11,015 bases of DNA from Pseudomonadota bacterium (GTDB lineage: Bacteria; Pseudomonadota; Alphaproteobacteria; Rhodobacterales; Rhodobacteraceae): NCBI GenBank assembly GCA_027592105.1, contig JAQCLA010000061.1, positions 1 to 11,015 of the forward strand, in the 5' to 3' direction. Positions 1 through 5,919 of this stretch are shown here, one piece after another (the stretch's first letter is position 1; every line of letters starts with the position of its first letter). The position numbers and the translations under genes are program-made. Below the pieces are notes generated by a model. It was not told the origin of the DNA. It worked only from the letters and a program-made list of their open reading frames with translations, and did not search any database.

Positions 1-741
1 TGCAGGTGGCTGAGGAAGCCTGCTTGCGGTGCATGATGTGTTCCCACGCGCAGCCTTTCGAATTGCCGCAAGATCCACATGGTCCCGCAAGAAAGCTGCA
101 TAGTCGGCGATGGCCGCGTCGAGGTCGGGGTGTTCCATCGCTTGCACCAAACCAAGGTGTCGTTCCGGAAGGCTGAGGTCACCACGTCGCGGAAGCGCGC
201 CGAGAACGGGCAGACCGGCGCGCTCCATCCCGAGCCGGGTCAAACGCTCGTGGCGCGGGCTTGCAACACGATTCAAAATCACACCCGCGACATTCAGCGC
301 CCTGTCATACTGCGCAAAGCCCAATGCCGTCGCCGCTGCTGATTGTGCCTGCCCGCTAACGTCAAGCACAAGAACCACCGGCCAGCCCATTGCACGCGCC
401 GTTTCCGCGCTGGAGCCGCATCCCATCGCACCACGTGTCGCAACGCCATCGAAAAGGCCCATGGAGCCTTCGGCGATGCAGATATCTGCTCCCTGTGCCT
501 GGGCTGCGATGGTCGAGAACAGCACCTCTCCCATCGCCCAACTATCGAGGTTGTAGGAGGAACGCCCGCAGGCCGCACGGTGAAAGGCGGGATCGATGTA
601 ATCGGGTCCGGATTTGAATGGCTGTACATTCACGCCGTCGCCGACAAACGCTCGCAACAGCCCGAGCATCACAGTCGTCTTACCCGTGCCAGAAGCCGGT
701 GCAGATACAATCAAGCCAGGGGGAATAGCTGGGTTACTCAT
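1..741 (-). CDS. cobB: Hydrogenobyrinic acid a,c-diamide synthase CobB (N-terminal 247 residues; 3' part off the left edge)
   Basis: CobB uses ATP and glutamine to amidate the a and c acetate side chains of hydrogenobyrinic acid (cobyrinic acid in CbiA relatives) in the cytoplasm. The in-window part is the ATP-binding synthetase domain. Visible are a P-loop SAPASGTGKTT at residues 13-23, FKSGPDYIDPAFH at 42-54 (substrate-binding motif of the CobB/CbiA family), EGSMGLFDG at 91-99, and LPERHLGL near 191-198. The family is usually about 430-460 residues with a C-terminal class I glutaminase domain, which must lie beyond position 1. The ATG at 741-739 overlaps the cobM stop (TAA, 736-734) by 8 nt and has a GGAG Shine-Dalgarno at 750-753, 8 nt upstream. 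It is the last gene of the operon visible here and is probably translated in coupling with cobM. Identity is clear; incompleteness is only the window edge. Confidence 0.95.
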   Translation of the reverse strand, partial: MSNPAIPPGLIVSAPASGTGKTTVMLGLLRAFVGDGVNVQPFKSGPDYIDPAFHRAACGRSSYNLDSWAMGEVLFSTIAAQAQGADICIAEGSMGLFDGVATRGAMGCGSSAETARAMGWPVVLVLDVSGQAQSAAATALGFAQYDRALNVAGVILNRVASPRHERLTRLGMERAGLPVLGALPRRGDLSLPERHLGLVQAMEHPDLDAAIADYAAFLRDHVDLAAIRKAARGNTSCTASRLPQPPA

Positions 742-1528
742 CGCGCTCGCTCCATTCCGCCCAAGGGCTTTCGGCACTTTGCGGGCGATACCGGCGGTCA
801 TAATCTGGCGCGTAAAGGCGGCTTTCGCTAAACGCCGTGTCGCCAAGCGCAGAGCCGACCATGATCAGGGCGGTGCGCTCGATCCCTGCGGGTAGACGGG
901 ATTCAATGGTAGACAAAGTCCCGCGCAAGATGCGCTCGTCAGGCCAACTCGCACGCCAAACCACAGCGACCGGGCAATCTGCCCCGTAATACGGAATTAG
1001 GTCGGCCGTGACCCGTGCGAGGTTCTGGATCGAAAGATGAATGGCAAGCGTGGCACCTGTTGAGCCGAAGGCAGCCAATGTTTCATCATCTGGCATCGAA
1101 GACGCGCGCCCCGCCGTACGAGTGAGAACGACCGATTGGGCTACACCGGGAAGTGTCAGTTCAGAACCTAGTGCGGCCGCTGCTGCGGCGAAGGATGGCA
1201 CCCCCGGCGTCACGGTGTAAGGGATGCCCACTGCCCGCAGTCTCCGGATCTGCTCGCCCATCGCAGACCAGACAGACAAATCCCCTGAATGCAAACGGGC
1301 CACATCTTCGCCGCTTTCATGAGCGGCAGCGATCTCGCGAATGATGGCGTCAAGATCGAGCGGCGCAGTATTCACGATCTTCGCACCGGGCGGGCAATGG
1401 GACAGGATCGCCGCGGGAACGAGTGAGCCTGCATAAAGACAGACGCGGCATGACGCGATAATGTCACGACCACGCAGCGTCAGCAGATCCGCAGCACCTG
1501 GCCCTGCACCTACAAAATGTACAGTCAT
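734..1528 (-). CDS. cobM: Precorrin-4 C(11)-methyltransferase CobM
   Basis: CobM transfers a methyl from S-adenosylmethionine to C11 of precorrin-4, giving precorrin-5. At 264 aa it is full length for the CobM/CbiF family. It has the tetrapyrrole methylase fold signatures: glycine-rich VHFVGAGPGAADLLTL at the N-terminus (residues 3-18), YAGSLVP at 32-38, RLHSGDLSVW at 78-87, TPGVPSFAAAAAALG at 107-121 and VVLTRTAGR at 133-141. The last two are typical of the C11 enzyme rather than CobI, CobJ or CobL. The ATG at 1528 forms a four-base ATGA overlap with the stop of cobE and has AAAGGA 7 nt upstream (1536-1541). Its stop overlaps the cobB start. The product of CobM goes to CobF and then CobK; CobF is not in the window. 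Confidence 0.97.
   Translation of the reverse strand: MTVHFVGAGPGAADLLTLRGRDIIASCRVCLYAGSLVPAAILSHCPPGAKIVNTAPLDLDAIIREIAAAHESGEDVARLHSGDLSVWSAMGEQIRRLRAVGIPYTVTPGVPSFAAAAAALGSELTLPGVAQSVVLTRTAGRASSMPDDETLAAFGSTGATLAIHLSIQNLARVTADLIPYYGADCPVAVVWRASWPDERILRGTLSTIESRLPAGIERTALIMVGSALGDTAFSESRLYAPDYDRRYRPQSAESPWAEWSERDE
750..753 (-). promoter_or_regulatory. Ribosome binding site for cobB
   Basis: GGAG on the minus strand lies inside the last codons of cobM, 8 nt before the ATG at 741. It supports the 8-nt overlapping start of cobB. Confidence 0.6.
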
Positions 1529-1908
1529 CCTTCCATCCTTTCCGCAAGGGCGCAGGTCGCCATCCCATCCGTCGAAATCTTGCGCGTAACGAGCAAACGA
1601 GCGCCCGGCCCTGCGGCGGCAAGGGCAGCGGCTTCTGCGAGGCTTCCTGTCGCGCGCGCAACCTGCGAGGAAACCGAAGTTGTATGGGTCTGTTGGTCCG
1701 ACAACAACGCACTGTCAACACCCCGCGCCGGAAGGCCCAGTTGGAACACAAGCGCGCGAAAGGTGTCGGAGTTTGCCTTGTCGGCTGCCGTGGCGAGCAG
1801 TTGCACCTGCGTCGCGTTACCGGTGCGGTCCAAAGCATCTTGCAGGCTGGCTACCGTCGCAGCACCGCGGAAACCAAAACCCGCGACGATCATAACACGA
1901 CCCGCCAT
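1525..1908 (-). CDS. cobE: CobE-type protein (CbiG C-terminal domain family)
   Basis: This is a small stand-alone protein of 127 aa resembling CobE and the C-terminal domain of CbiG. In the anaerobic pathway CbiG opens the ring-A lactone; the exact role of CobE in the aerobic pathway is not settled to my knowledge, so no reaction is assigned. Visible marks are the starting strand and loop VAGFGFRGAATVASL (residues 8-22), the stretch VARATGSLAEAAALAAAG (83-100, the helical motif shared with CbiG), and LLVTRKIS (105-112). The start is uncertain. The ATG at 1908 overlaps cobL by 19 nt, while a second ATG at 1893 gives a MIVAGFGF start and a four-base ATGA overlap with the cobL stop. Neither has a clear Shine-Dalgarno, so translation is probably coupled to cobL. 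Its stop overlaps the cobM start by four bases. It is not a truncated cbiG: no remnant of an N-terminal CbiG domain precedes it. Confidence 0.85.
   Translation of the reverse strand: MAGRVMIVAGFGFRGAATVASLQDALDRTGNATQVQLLATAADKANSDTFRALVFQLGLPARGVDSALLSDQQTHTTSVSSQVARATGSLAEAAALAAAGPGARLLVTRKISTDGMATCALAERMEG
1536..1541 (-). promoter_or_regulatory. Ribosome binding site for cobM
   Basis: AAAGGA on the minus strand, 7 nt before the ATG at 1528, lies inside the cobE reading frame and supports the ATGA-overlap start. Confidence 0.5.
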
Positions 1909-3086
1909 TGTACGATGGCGCGCGAAGGGGACCAGCCACGCCGCGGTCCAAGCGGCGCAGCCTCGGCCAGCGCAATCCGCAGCAAATCACCCCCGAGGCG
2001 GGCATTCCAATGGATCAAAAGAGCCTCGGACTCAAGCGTCACAGCATGGGCAACCAGCCGCGTTCCCTGCGACAAACGGGCCGCAAGATCGACAATCAGC
2101 TCCTCTGATAGGCCGCCGCCGATGAAAACCGCTTGCGGAAGCTGAAGCCCTAACAGCGCATCGGGTGCTTCCCCCTCGACGACAGACAGGCGGTCCAGTC
2201 CGAACCGATCGGCGTTGGCTCGAATACGGGCTGCGCGATCGCGACGCGGTTCGATGCTGATTGCGTAAAGCCGCGGATGTGCAAGGCACCATTCGATGCC
2301 AATTGAACCTGATCCGCCGCCTATGTCCCATAATGTTTCGCCCGGCTTAGGGGCCAAGGCCGACAGAGCCAGCGCCCGCACTGGTCGCTTGGTCATTTGC
2401 CCGTCTGTATCGAAGAACGCGTCAGAAATACCCGCGACGACGGGGAGTACCATGCCACGACCTTCCACCTCAAGCGCCACAGCAATTGGGTGGCTGAAAG
2501 CGCCGGAGAAATCCTTGGCGCGCGCCGAAGTCACCCGCGCGCGCGGTCCCCCGAGAGCTTCCAGCATGATCATACGGGTTTCGCCGAAACCTTCAGCGCA
2601 AAGATAGGCTGCAAGCGCTTCGGCCGCTTTCCCGTCGCGCAGCAAAACGATGGCGCGCTGACCCGGCGCAAGCTGCGGCCGCAGCCGTTCCAAAGGCGCG
2701 GCATGCAATCCTAAACAAAGGGTCAGTTCAAGCGGCCAACCAAGATGCGCCGCGGCCAAGGAAAAGGTGGAGCGGCCGGGGATGGCGCGCCATTCTCCTA
2801 CGGCAAGCCGCGCCGAGATGACCGATCCGGCCCCGAACCAGAACGGATCGCCCGAGACAAGCGCCACGACGGACCGCCCACGAAATCCCTCGAGCAGACG
2901 CAATCCATCGGCGAAGGGCACCGGCCATGCCACACGCTGAACACCAAGATCGGGCAAAAGCTCCAGATGGCGCGAAGGGCCAATCACAATCTCAGCCTCG
3001 TCCAGCGCTTGCCGGCTTGCAGCGCATAAGCTGTTCGGGCCATCTTCGCCCAGACCAATAATGGTCAGCCACGGAGCCTCAGACAT
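1890..3086 (-). CDS. cobL: Precorrin-6Y C5,15-methyltransferase (decarboxylating) CobL, CbiE-CbiT fusion
   Basis: CobL methylates precorrin-6B (6Y) at C5 and C15 and removes the acetate carboxyl at C12, giving precorrin-8X. With the chosen start it has 398 aa, the usual size of the two-domain form. The N-terminal CbiE-like tetrapyrrole methylase domain starts with IIGLGEDGPNSL (residues 9-20) and has LVSGDPFWFGAG at 76-87. The C-terminal CbiT-like Rossmann methyltransferase domain starts near FFDTDGQMTKRPVRALAL (224-241) and has the SAM loop DIGGGSGSIGIEW at 254-266. A longer in-frame ATG at 3146 exists, but its 20 extra residues are antisense to cobK and unlike the family. The ATG at 3086 places the first strand correctly and has GAGGAG at 3097-3102. 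That ATG shares two bases with the cobK start on the other strand. No intergenic promoter is available, so expression depends on read-through past antisense cobK or on a promoter inside cobK. Confidence 0.96.
   Translation of the reverse strand: MSEAPWLTIIGLGEDGPNSLCAASRQALDEAEIVIGPSRHLELLPDLGVQRVAWPVPFADGLRLLEGFRGRSVVALVSGDPFWFGAGSVISARLAVGEWRAIPGRSTFSLAAAHLGWPLELTLCLGLHAAPLERLRPQLAPGQRAIVLLRDGKAAEALAAYLCAEGFGETRMIMLEALGGPRARVTSARAKDFSGAFSHPIAVALEVEGRGMVLPVVAGISDAFFDTDGQMTKRPVRALALSALAPKPGETLWDIGGGSGSIGIEWCLAHPRLYAISIEPRRDRAARIRANADRFGLDRLSVVEGEAPDALLGLQLPQAVFIGGGLSEELIVDLAARLSQGTRLVAHAVTLESEALLIHWNARLGGDLLRIALAEAAPLGPRRGWSPSRAIVQWRVVL
3073..3076 (+). promoter_or_regulatory. Ribosome binding site deciding the cobK start
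   Basis: GGAG on the plus strand, 8 nt before the ATG at 3085, lies within the first codons of cobL on the opposite strand. It favours 3085 over the in-frame ATG at 3061. Confidence 0.6.
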
Positions 3087-3840
3087 GACTTGCAAACTCC
3101 TCGTGCTTGCCGGAACAACCGAGGCGACAGCCTTCGCGCGGGCCACCGCTGATCGGGGACTCGACGGGATCGTGTCCTTTGCCGGTCGGGTGGAGCGCCC
3201 CTTGCGCCAACCCCTGCCGCAGCGTGTGGGCGGGTTTGGCGGGATCGCTGGGCTTGTCGCCTATCTGCGCACAGAGAAAATCACCCATGTGATCGATGCG
3301 ACCCACCCTTTTGCCGTGCAGATGAGCCATCATGCCGTCGCCGCTTGCGCCGAGGCGGGTGTGCCGCTCGTCGCCCTGACGCGCCCGGCTTGGGCCCCCG
3401 TGGCGGGCGACAGATGGATTCATGTGCCCGACATAGCTGGCGCCGTTGGAGCGCTGGAGAGACCGGCCAGCCGGGTGATGTTGGCAGTCGGGCGCATGCA
3501 TCTCGACGCATTCGCGCCGAACCCGCAACATTTCTACCTGCTGCGCCTCGTCGACCCGCCAAAGGGTGAGTTGCCTTTCCCCTGTGCCAAAGTCATCATG
3601 GATCGTGGCCCGTTCGATGCCGATGCCGACCAAAAGCTGATGGAAGAATTCGGGATCAACATCGTGGTCTCCAAGAATGCGGGTGGCAGCGGGGCCTATG
3701 CCAAGATCACGGCGGCTCGGGCGCTTTGCCTGCCTGTCGTTATGATTGAGCGGCCCCTCGCGCCGTCGCGGCGAGAGTTGCACAGTGTGGAGGCTGTTTT
3801 CCACTGGCTCTCTCACTGCCCCACAGACCGTGGGGTATAA
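3085..3840 (+). CDS. cobK: Precorrin-6A reductase CobK (antiparallel to the rest of the operon)
   Basis: CobK reduces the corrin macrocycle of precorrin-6A to precorrin-6B with NADPH, just before the CobL step. At 251 aa it has the usual family length and two Rossmann-like halves. Motifs are LLVLAGTTEATAFA (residues 5-18), DATHPFA (71-77), MLAVGR (132-137), RGPF (174-177) and SKNAGGSGAYAKI (196-208), all typical of CobK/CbiJ. An in-frame ATG at 3061 would add eight residues, but the ATG at 3085 starts right at the first strand and has GGAG 8 nt upstream. It is the only plus-strand gene. Its start codon overlaps the divergent cobL start codon by two bases, and its TAA at 3838-3840 lies 28 nt inside the convergent cobJ. 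Any promoter must sit inside cobL; I see no convincing -35/-10 pair there. From memory, antiparallel cobK occurs in other alphaproteobacterial clusters too. Confidence 0.96.
   Translation: MTCKLLVLAGTTEATAFARATADRGLDGIVSFAGRVERPLRQPLPQRVGGFGGIAGLVAYLRTEKITHVIDATHPFAVQMSHHAVAACAEAGVPLVALTRPAWAPVAGDRWIHVPDIAGAVGALERPASRVMLAVGRMHLDAFAPNPQHFYLLRLVDPPKGELPFPCAKVIMDRGPFDADADQKLMEEFGINIVVSKNAGGSGAYAKITAARALCLPVVMIERPLAPSRRELHSVEAVFHWLSHCPTDRGV
3097..3102 (-). promoter_or_regulatory. Ribosome binding site deciding the cobL start
   Basis: GAGGAG on the minus strand, 10 nt before the ATG at 3086, lies within codons 5-6 of cobK on the opposite strand. It favours 3086 over the upstream in-frame ATG at 3146. 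Confidence 0.6.
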
Positions 3841-4565
3841 ACGATGGGAGACGTGTCACGGGTGAGAATGCGGGTCGCCGATGACCCGATCAACACAACG
3901 GTCTGCATGTTTGCCATGTTGGGCGACGCGTTAGAAAGCAGAACAGTGCGCAGATGCTCGTCCGGGGTTGAAACTGAGCGCGCGAACACAAGCACACGAT
4001 CCGGTTCACAGGTCTGCCGCAGGAGCTTCAATGCCTGAGAGAAACCTTTGGGTCGTGCCTTGGATCGCGGATTGTACAGAGCGACTGCGAAATCGGCTTC
4101 GATGGCGAGGCGCAGCCGACGCTCGATGAGGTCCCAAGGCTTTAGATTATCGCTCAGATTTATCGCACAGAAATCATGCCCTAGAATGGCGCCGACCCGC
4201 GCCGAGGCCGCCAGCATCGCAGTTATGCCTGGCAGTACACGTATATCAAGGTTGCGCCAGTGTCTTGGCCCAACCTCCACCGCCTCGAACACGGCTGAGG
4301 CCATGGCAAAGACCCCGGGATCACCGGAACTTACAACCACCACGCGGTGCCCGCCCTCGGCCATTTCAAGCGCATGACGCGCCCGGTTTAGTTCCCGACG
4401 GTTGTCCGTTGCATGAAGAGTAAGCCCGTGCCGTGGCTGGATGCGTTTCACATAGGGAATGTAACCTACTACGTCAGTTGCCTCGGCCAGCGCCTGCGAG
4501 ACTTCAGGTGTTACGAGCGACGGATCACCTGGACCCAGCCCCGCTATGACGAGCCAGCCGCTCAT
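3813..4565 (-). CDS. cobJ: Precorrin-3B C(17)-methyltransferase CobJ
   Basis: CobJ methylates C17 of precorrin-3B with S-adenosylmethionine and drives ring contraction to precorrin-4. It is 250 aa, full length for the aerobic enzyme without fused domains. It shows the tetrapyrrole methylase N-terminal loop IAGLGPGDPSLVTPE (residues 7-21), YIPYVKRI at 35-42, VVVVSSGDPGVFAMAS at 75-90, LPGITAMLAASARVGA at 111-126, and the CobJ/CbiH hallmarks GHDFCAINLSD (129-139) and LYNPRSKAR (163-171). The ATG at 4565 overlaps the cobI stop as ATGA and has a strong GGGAGG 5 nt upstream. Its TGA at 3815-3813 lies beyond the cobK stop on the other strand, so the two genes overlap tail to tail by 28 bp. Confidence 0.97.
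   Translation of the reverse strand: MSGWLVIAGLGPGDPSLVTPEVSQALAEATDVVGYIPYVKRIQPRHGLTLHATDNRRELNRARHALEMAEGGHRVVVVSSGDPGVFAMASAVFEAVEVGPRHWRNLDIRVLPGITAMLAASARVGAILGHDFCAINLSDNLKPWDLIERRLRLAIEADFAVALYNPRSKARPKGFSQALKLLRQTCEPDRVLVFARSVSTPDEHLRTVLLSNASPNMANMQTVVLIGSSATRILTRDTSPIVYTPRSVGQ
3817..3837. repeat. GC-rich inverted repeat in the cobK/cobJ convergent overlap
   Basis: CCCCAC (3819-3824) and GTGGGG (3830-3835) form a perfect six-base stem around a five-base loop AGACC. In plus-strand RNA it extends to eight pairs with a G-U and a U-A. It sits in the last codons of both cobK and cobJ. No T-tract follows on either strand, so it is not a standard intrinsic terminator, but it could slow polymerase or protect 3' ends of both transcripts. 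Confidence 0.4.
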
Positions 4566-5290
4566 GGACGCCTCCCTTGGCCGTGGACGATGACTATCGA
4601 AAAATATGGTGACGCCCGATCGCCTGCCTCAGCCAGCGGAACGGCGCGTTCCTCGAGCATGCTAGCGCATTCGACAAGCCATGCGCGGTCAACCTTGCCC
4701 GCGGCTTCCAACGCACGGCGTACCTTGGAGAGGTTTCGGCCCACCTTCATCACAATGATTGCATCGGCAGCGGCCATATGTCGGACAAGATCATCCTCGG
4801 ACATGGTACCAAGAAGCACGCTGAGGACATCATCACCCCAAGTGATCGGGATGCCCGTCGCTGTCCATGCTGCCGACATGCCGGTAATCGCGGGGATGAC
4901 CTCAACAGGCACATGATCTTTCAACCGCGTGTAAAGATGCATGAAAGAGCCGTAAAAGAACGGATCTCCTTCGCACAACACAACGATATCCTCGCCACTC
5001 TCGGCCAATTTGCGCAGCTGGCCCGCGACTTGTTCATAAAAGGCAGATAGGCAATCCGCATAGGCAGGGTCATCGAGTGGGATCTCAGTCGTCACCGGGT
5101 ATTCCATCGCGATTTCGACAACATCGTGGCGTAGAATGCCATCGACGATCGCGCGCGACCGACCGGGGCGCCCAGACTTTCGGAAGAATGCGATATGGCC
5201 CGCGCCACGCACCAGCCGATCAGCCCTTACGCTCATCAGCTCAGGGTCGCCCGGCCCGAGGCCGACGCCGTAAACCGAGCCCATTCTCAT
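4562..5290 (-). CDS. cobI: Precorrin-2 C(20)-methyltransferase CobI
   Basis: CobI methylates C20 of precorrin-2 with S-adenosylmethionine to give precorrin-3A, the substrate of CobG. At 242 aa it has the usual length. Motifs are VYGVGLGPGDPELMSVRA (residues 6-23), IAFFRKSGRPGRSRA (33-47), VVLCEGDPFFYGSFMHLY (103-120), VIPAITGMSAAW (131-142) and IIVMKVGRN (178-186), the CobI/CbiL pattern. The reading frame stays open 87 codons further upstream, but that part overlaps cobH out of frame and looks nothing like the family. The ATG at 5290 makes an ATGA overlap with the cobH stop. A second ATG at 5284 would remove two residues. No good Shine-Dalgarno is seen for either, so coupling to cobH translation is likely. 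Confidence 0.96.
   Translation of the reverse strand: MRMGSVYGVGLGPGDPELMSVRADRLVRGAGHIAFFRKSGRPGRSRAIVDGILRHDVVEIAMEYPVTTEIPLDDPAYADCLSAFYEQVAGQLRKLAESGEDIVVLCEGDPFFYGSFMHLYTRLKDHVPVEVIPAITGMSAAWTATGIPITWGDDVLSVLLGTMSEDDLVRHMAAADAIIVMKVGRNLSKVRRALEAAGKVDRAWLVECASMLEERAVPLAEAGDRASPYFSIVIVHGQGRRP
4571..4576 (-). promoter_or_regulatory. Ribosome binding site for cobJ
   Basis: GGGAGG on the minus strand, 5 nt before the ATG at 4565, lies within the final codons of cobI. It is one of the strongest Shine-Dalgarno matches in the window. Confidence 0.6.
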
Positions 5291-5916
5291 TCCGCGGGGC
5301 TCGCGATGGCATTGATGGCAGCGACGGTAATTGCGCTGCCACCCAGCCGACCTTCGACTATCACGGCGGGTGCGGGCTGCGCCCTCCACAGCGCTTCTTT
5401 GGATTCTGCCGCGCCGACGAAACCGACCGGGCAGCCGATGATGGCCGCAGGGCGAGGACAATTCGGGTCCTCGAGCATTTCCAGCAGATAGAACAGCGCA
5501 GTCGGCGCATTGCCAATCGCGACCAGCGCCCCCGCCAAATGAGGCCGCCACAATTCAAGCGCAGCCGCCGACCGCGTCGTGCACAGTTGGGCGGCCAGAC
5601 CAGGCACCTCGGGGGCTTGCAGGGTGCAGATAACATCATTCTGCCGGGGTAGGCGTTTTCGGGTTACACCCTCGCTGACCATGCGCGCGTCACACAAGAT
5701 GGGCGCGCCTGCCTCCAGCGCCGCGCGGGCATCAAGCACTATGCCGGGCGAAAATCGGATATGTGCCTCGAGCCCGACCAAACCCGCAGCATGGATCATG
5801 CGCACCGCGACCCTTTCCTCATCCGTCGTGAACCGATCAAGTGCGGCTTCTGCCCGAATGGTCGCAAAGCTCTCGGCGTAGATTGCAGCGCCGTCCGTTT
5901 CATAGGTGTATGGCAT
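5287..5916 (-). CDS. cobH: Precorrin-8X methylmutase CobH
   Basis: CobH moves the methyl group from C11 to C12 of precorrin-8X, yielding hydrogenobyrinic acid. The protein has 209 aa, against about 210 for the characterised enzyme. The catalytic histidine is visible in VRMIHAAGL at residue 42, corresponding to His43 of the Pseudomonas denitrificans enzyme. Other family marks are the N-terminal YETDGAAIYAESFATIRAE (4-22), APILCDARMVSEGV in the middle, and IGNAPTALFYLLEML and IIGCPVGFVGAAESKEAL in the second half. The ATG at 5916 is 3 nt after the cobG stop codon (TAG, 5922-5920), with only a weak GGA upstream. The stop overlaps the cobI start by four bases. It catalyses the last step before CobB, although it lies well upstream of cobB in the operon. 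Confidence 0.97.
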   Translation of the reverse strand: MPYTYETDGAAIYAESFATIRAEAALDRFTTDEERVAVRMIHAAGLVGLEAHIRFSPGIVLDARAALEAGAPILCDARMVSEGVTRKRLPRQNDVICTLQAPEVPGLAAQLCTTRSAAALELWRPHLAGALVAIGNAPTALFYLLEMLEDPNCPRPAAIIGCPVGFVGAAESKEALWRAQPAPAVIVEGRLGGSAITVAAINAIASPAE

Positions 5917-5919
5917 CGT

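Noticed and set aside
110..831. Plus-strand open frames at the left end
   Set aside because: They are antisense to cobB/cobM, have no recognisable motifs, and the minus strand carries clear CobB motifs.
1517..2145. Plus-strand open frames of 150-200 codons opposite cobE and cobL
   Set aside because: Composition is Arg/Ser/Ala-rich low-complexity typical of antisense frames in GC-rich genes; no family resemblance.
3061..3084. Upstream ATG for cobK adding eight residues
   Set aside because: The ATG at 3085 begins directly at the family's first strand and has GGAG 8 nt upstream.
3001..3084. Possible sigma70 promoter for cobK inside cobL (TTGCAG at 3017-3022)
   Set aside because: No acceptable -10 element at 16-18 nt spacing; nothing better than chance.
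3819..3835. Intrinsic terminator at the cobK/cobJ ends
   Set aside because: The stem is good, but no T-tract follows it on either strand, so it is listed only as an inverted repeat.
4562..5551. 329-codon open frame with an 87-residue extension before CobI
   Set aside because: The extension overlaps cobH out of frame, is Arg/Gly-rich and unlike any methylase; the family start and the ATGA overlap place the start at 5290.
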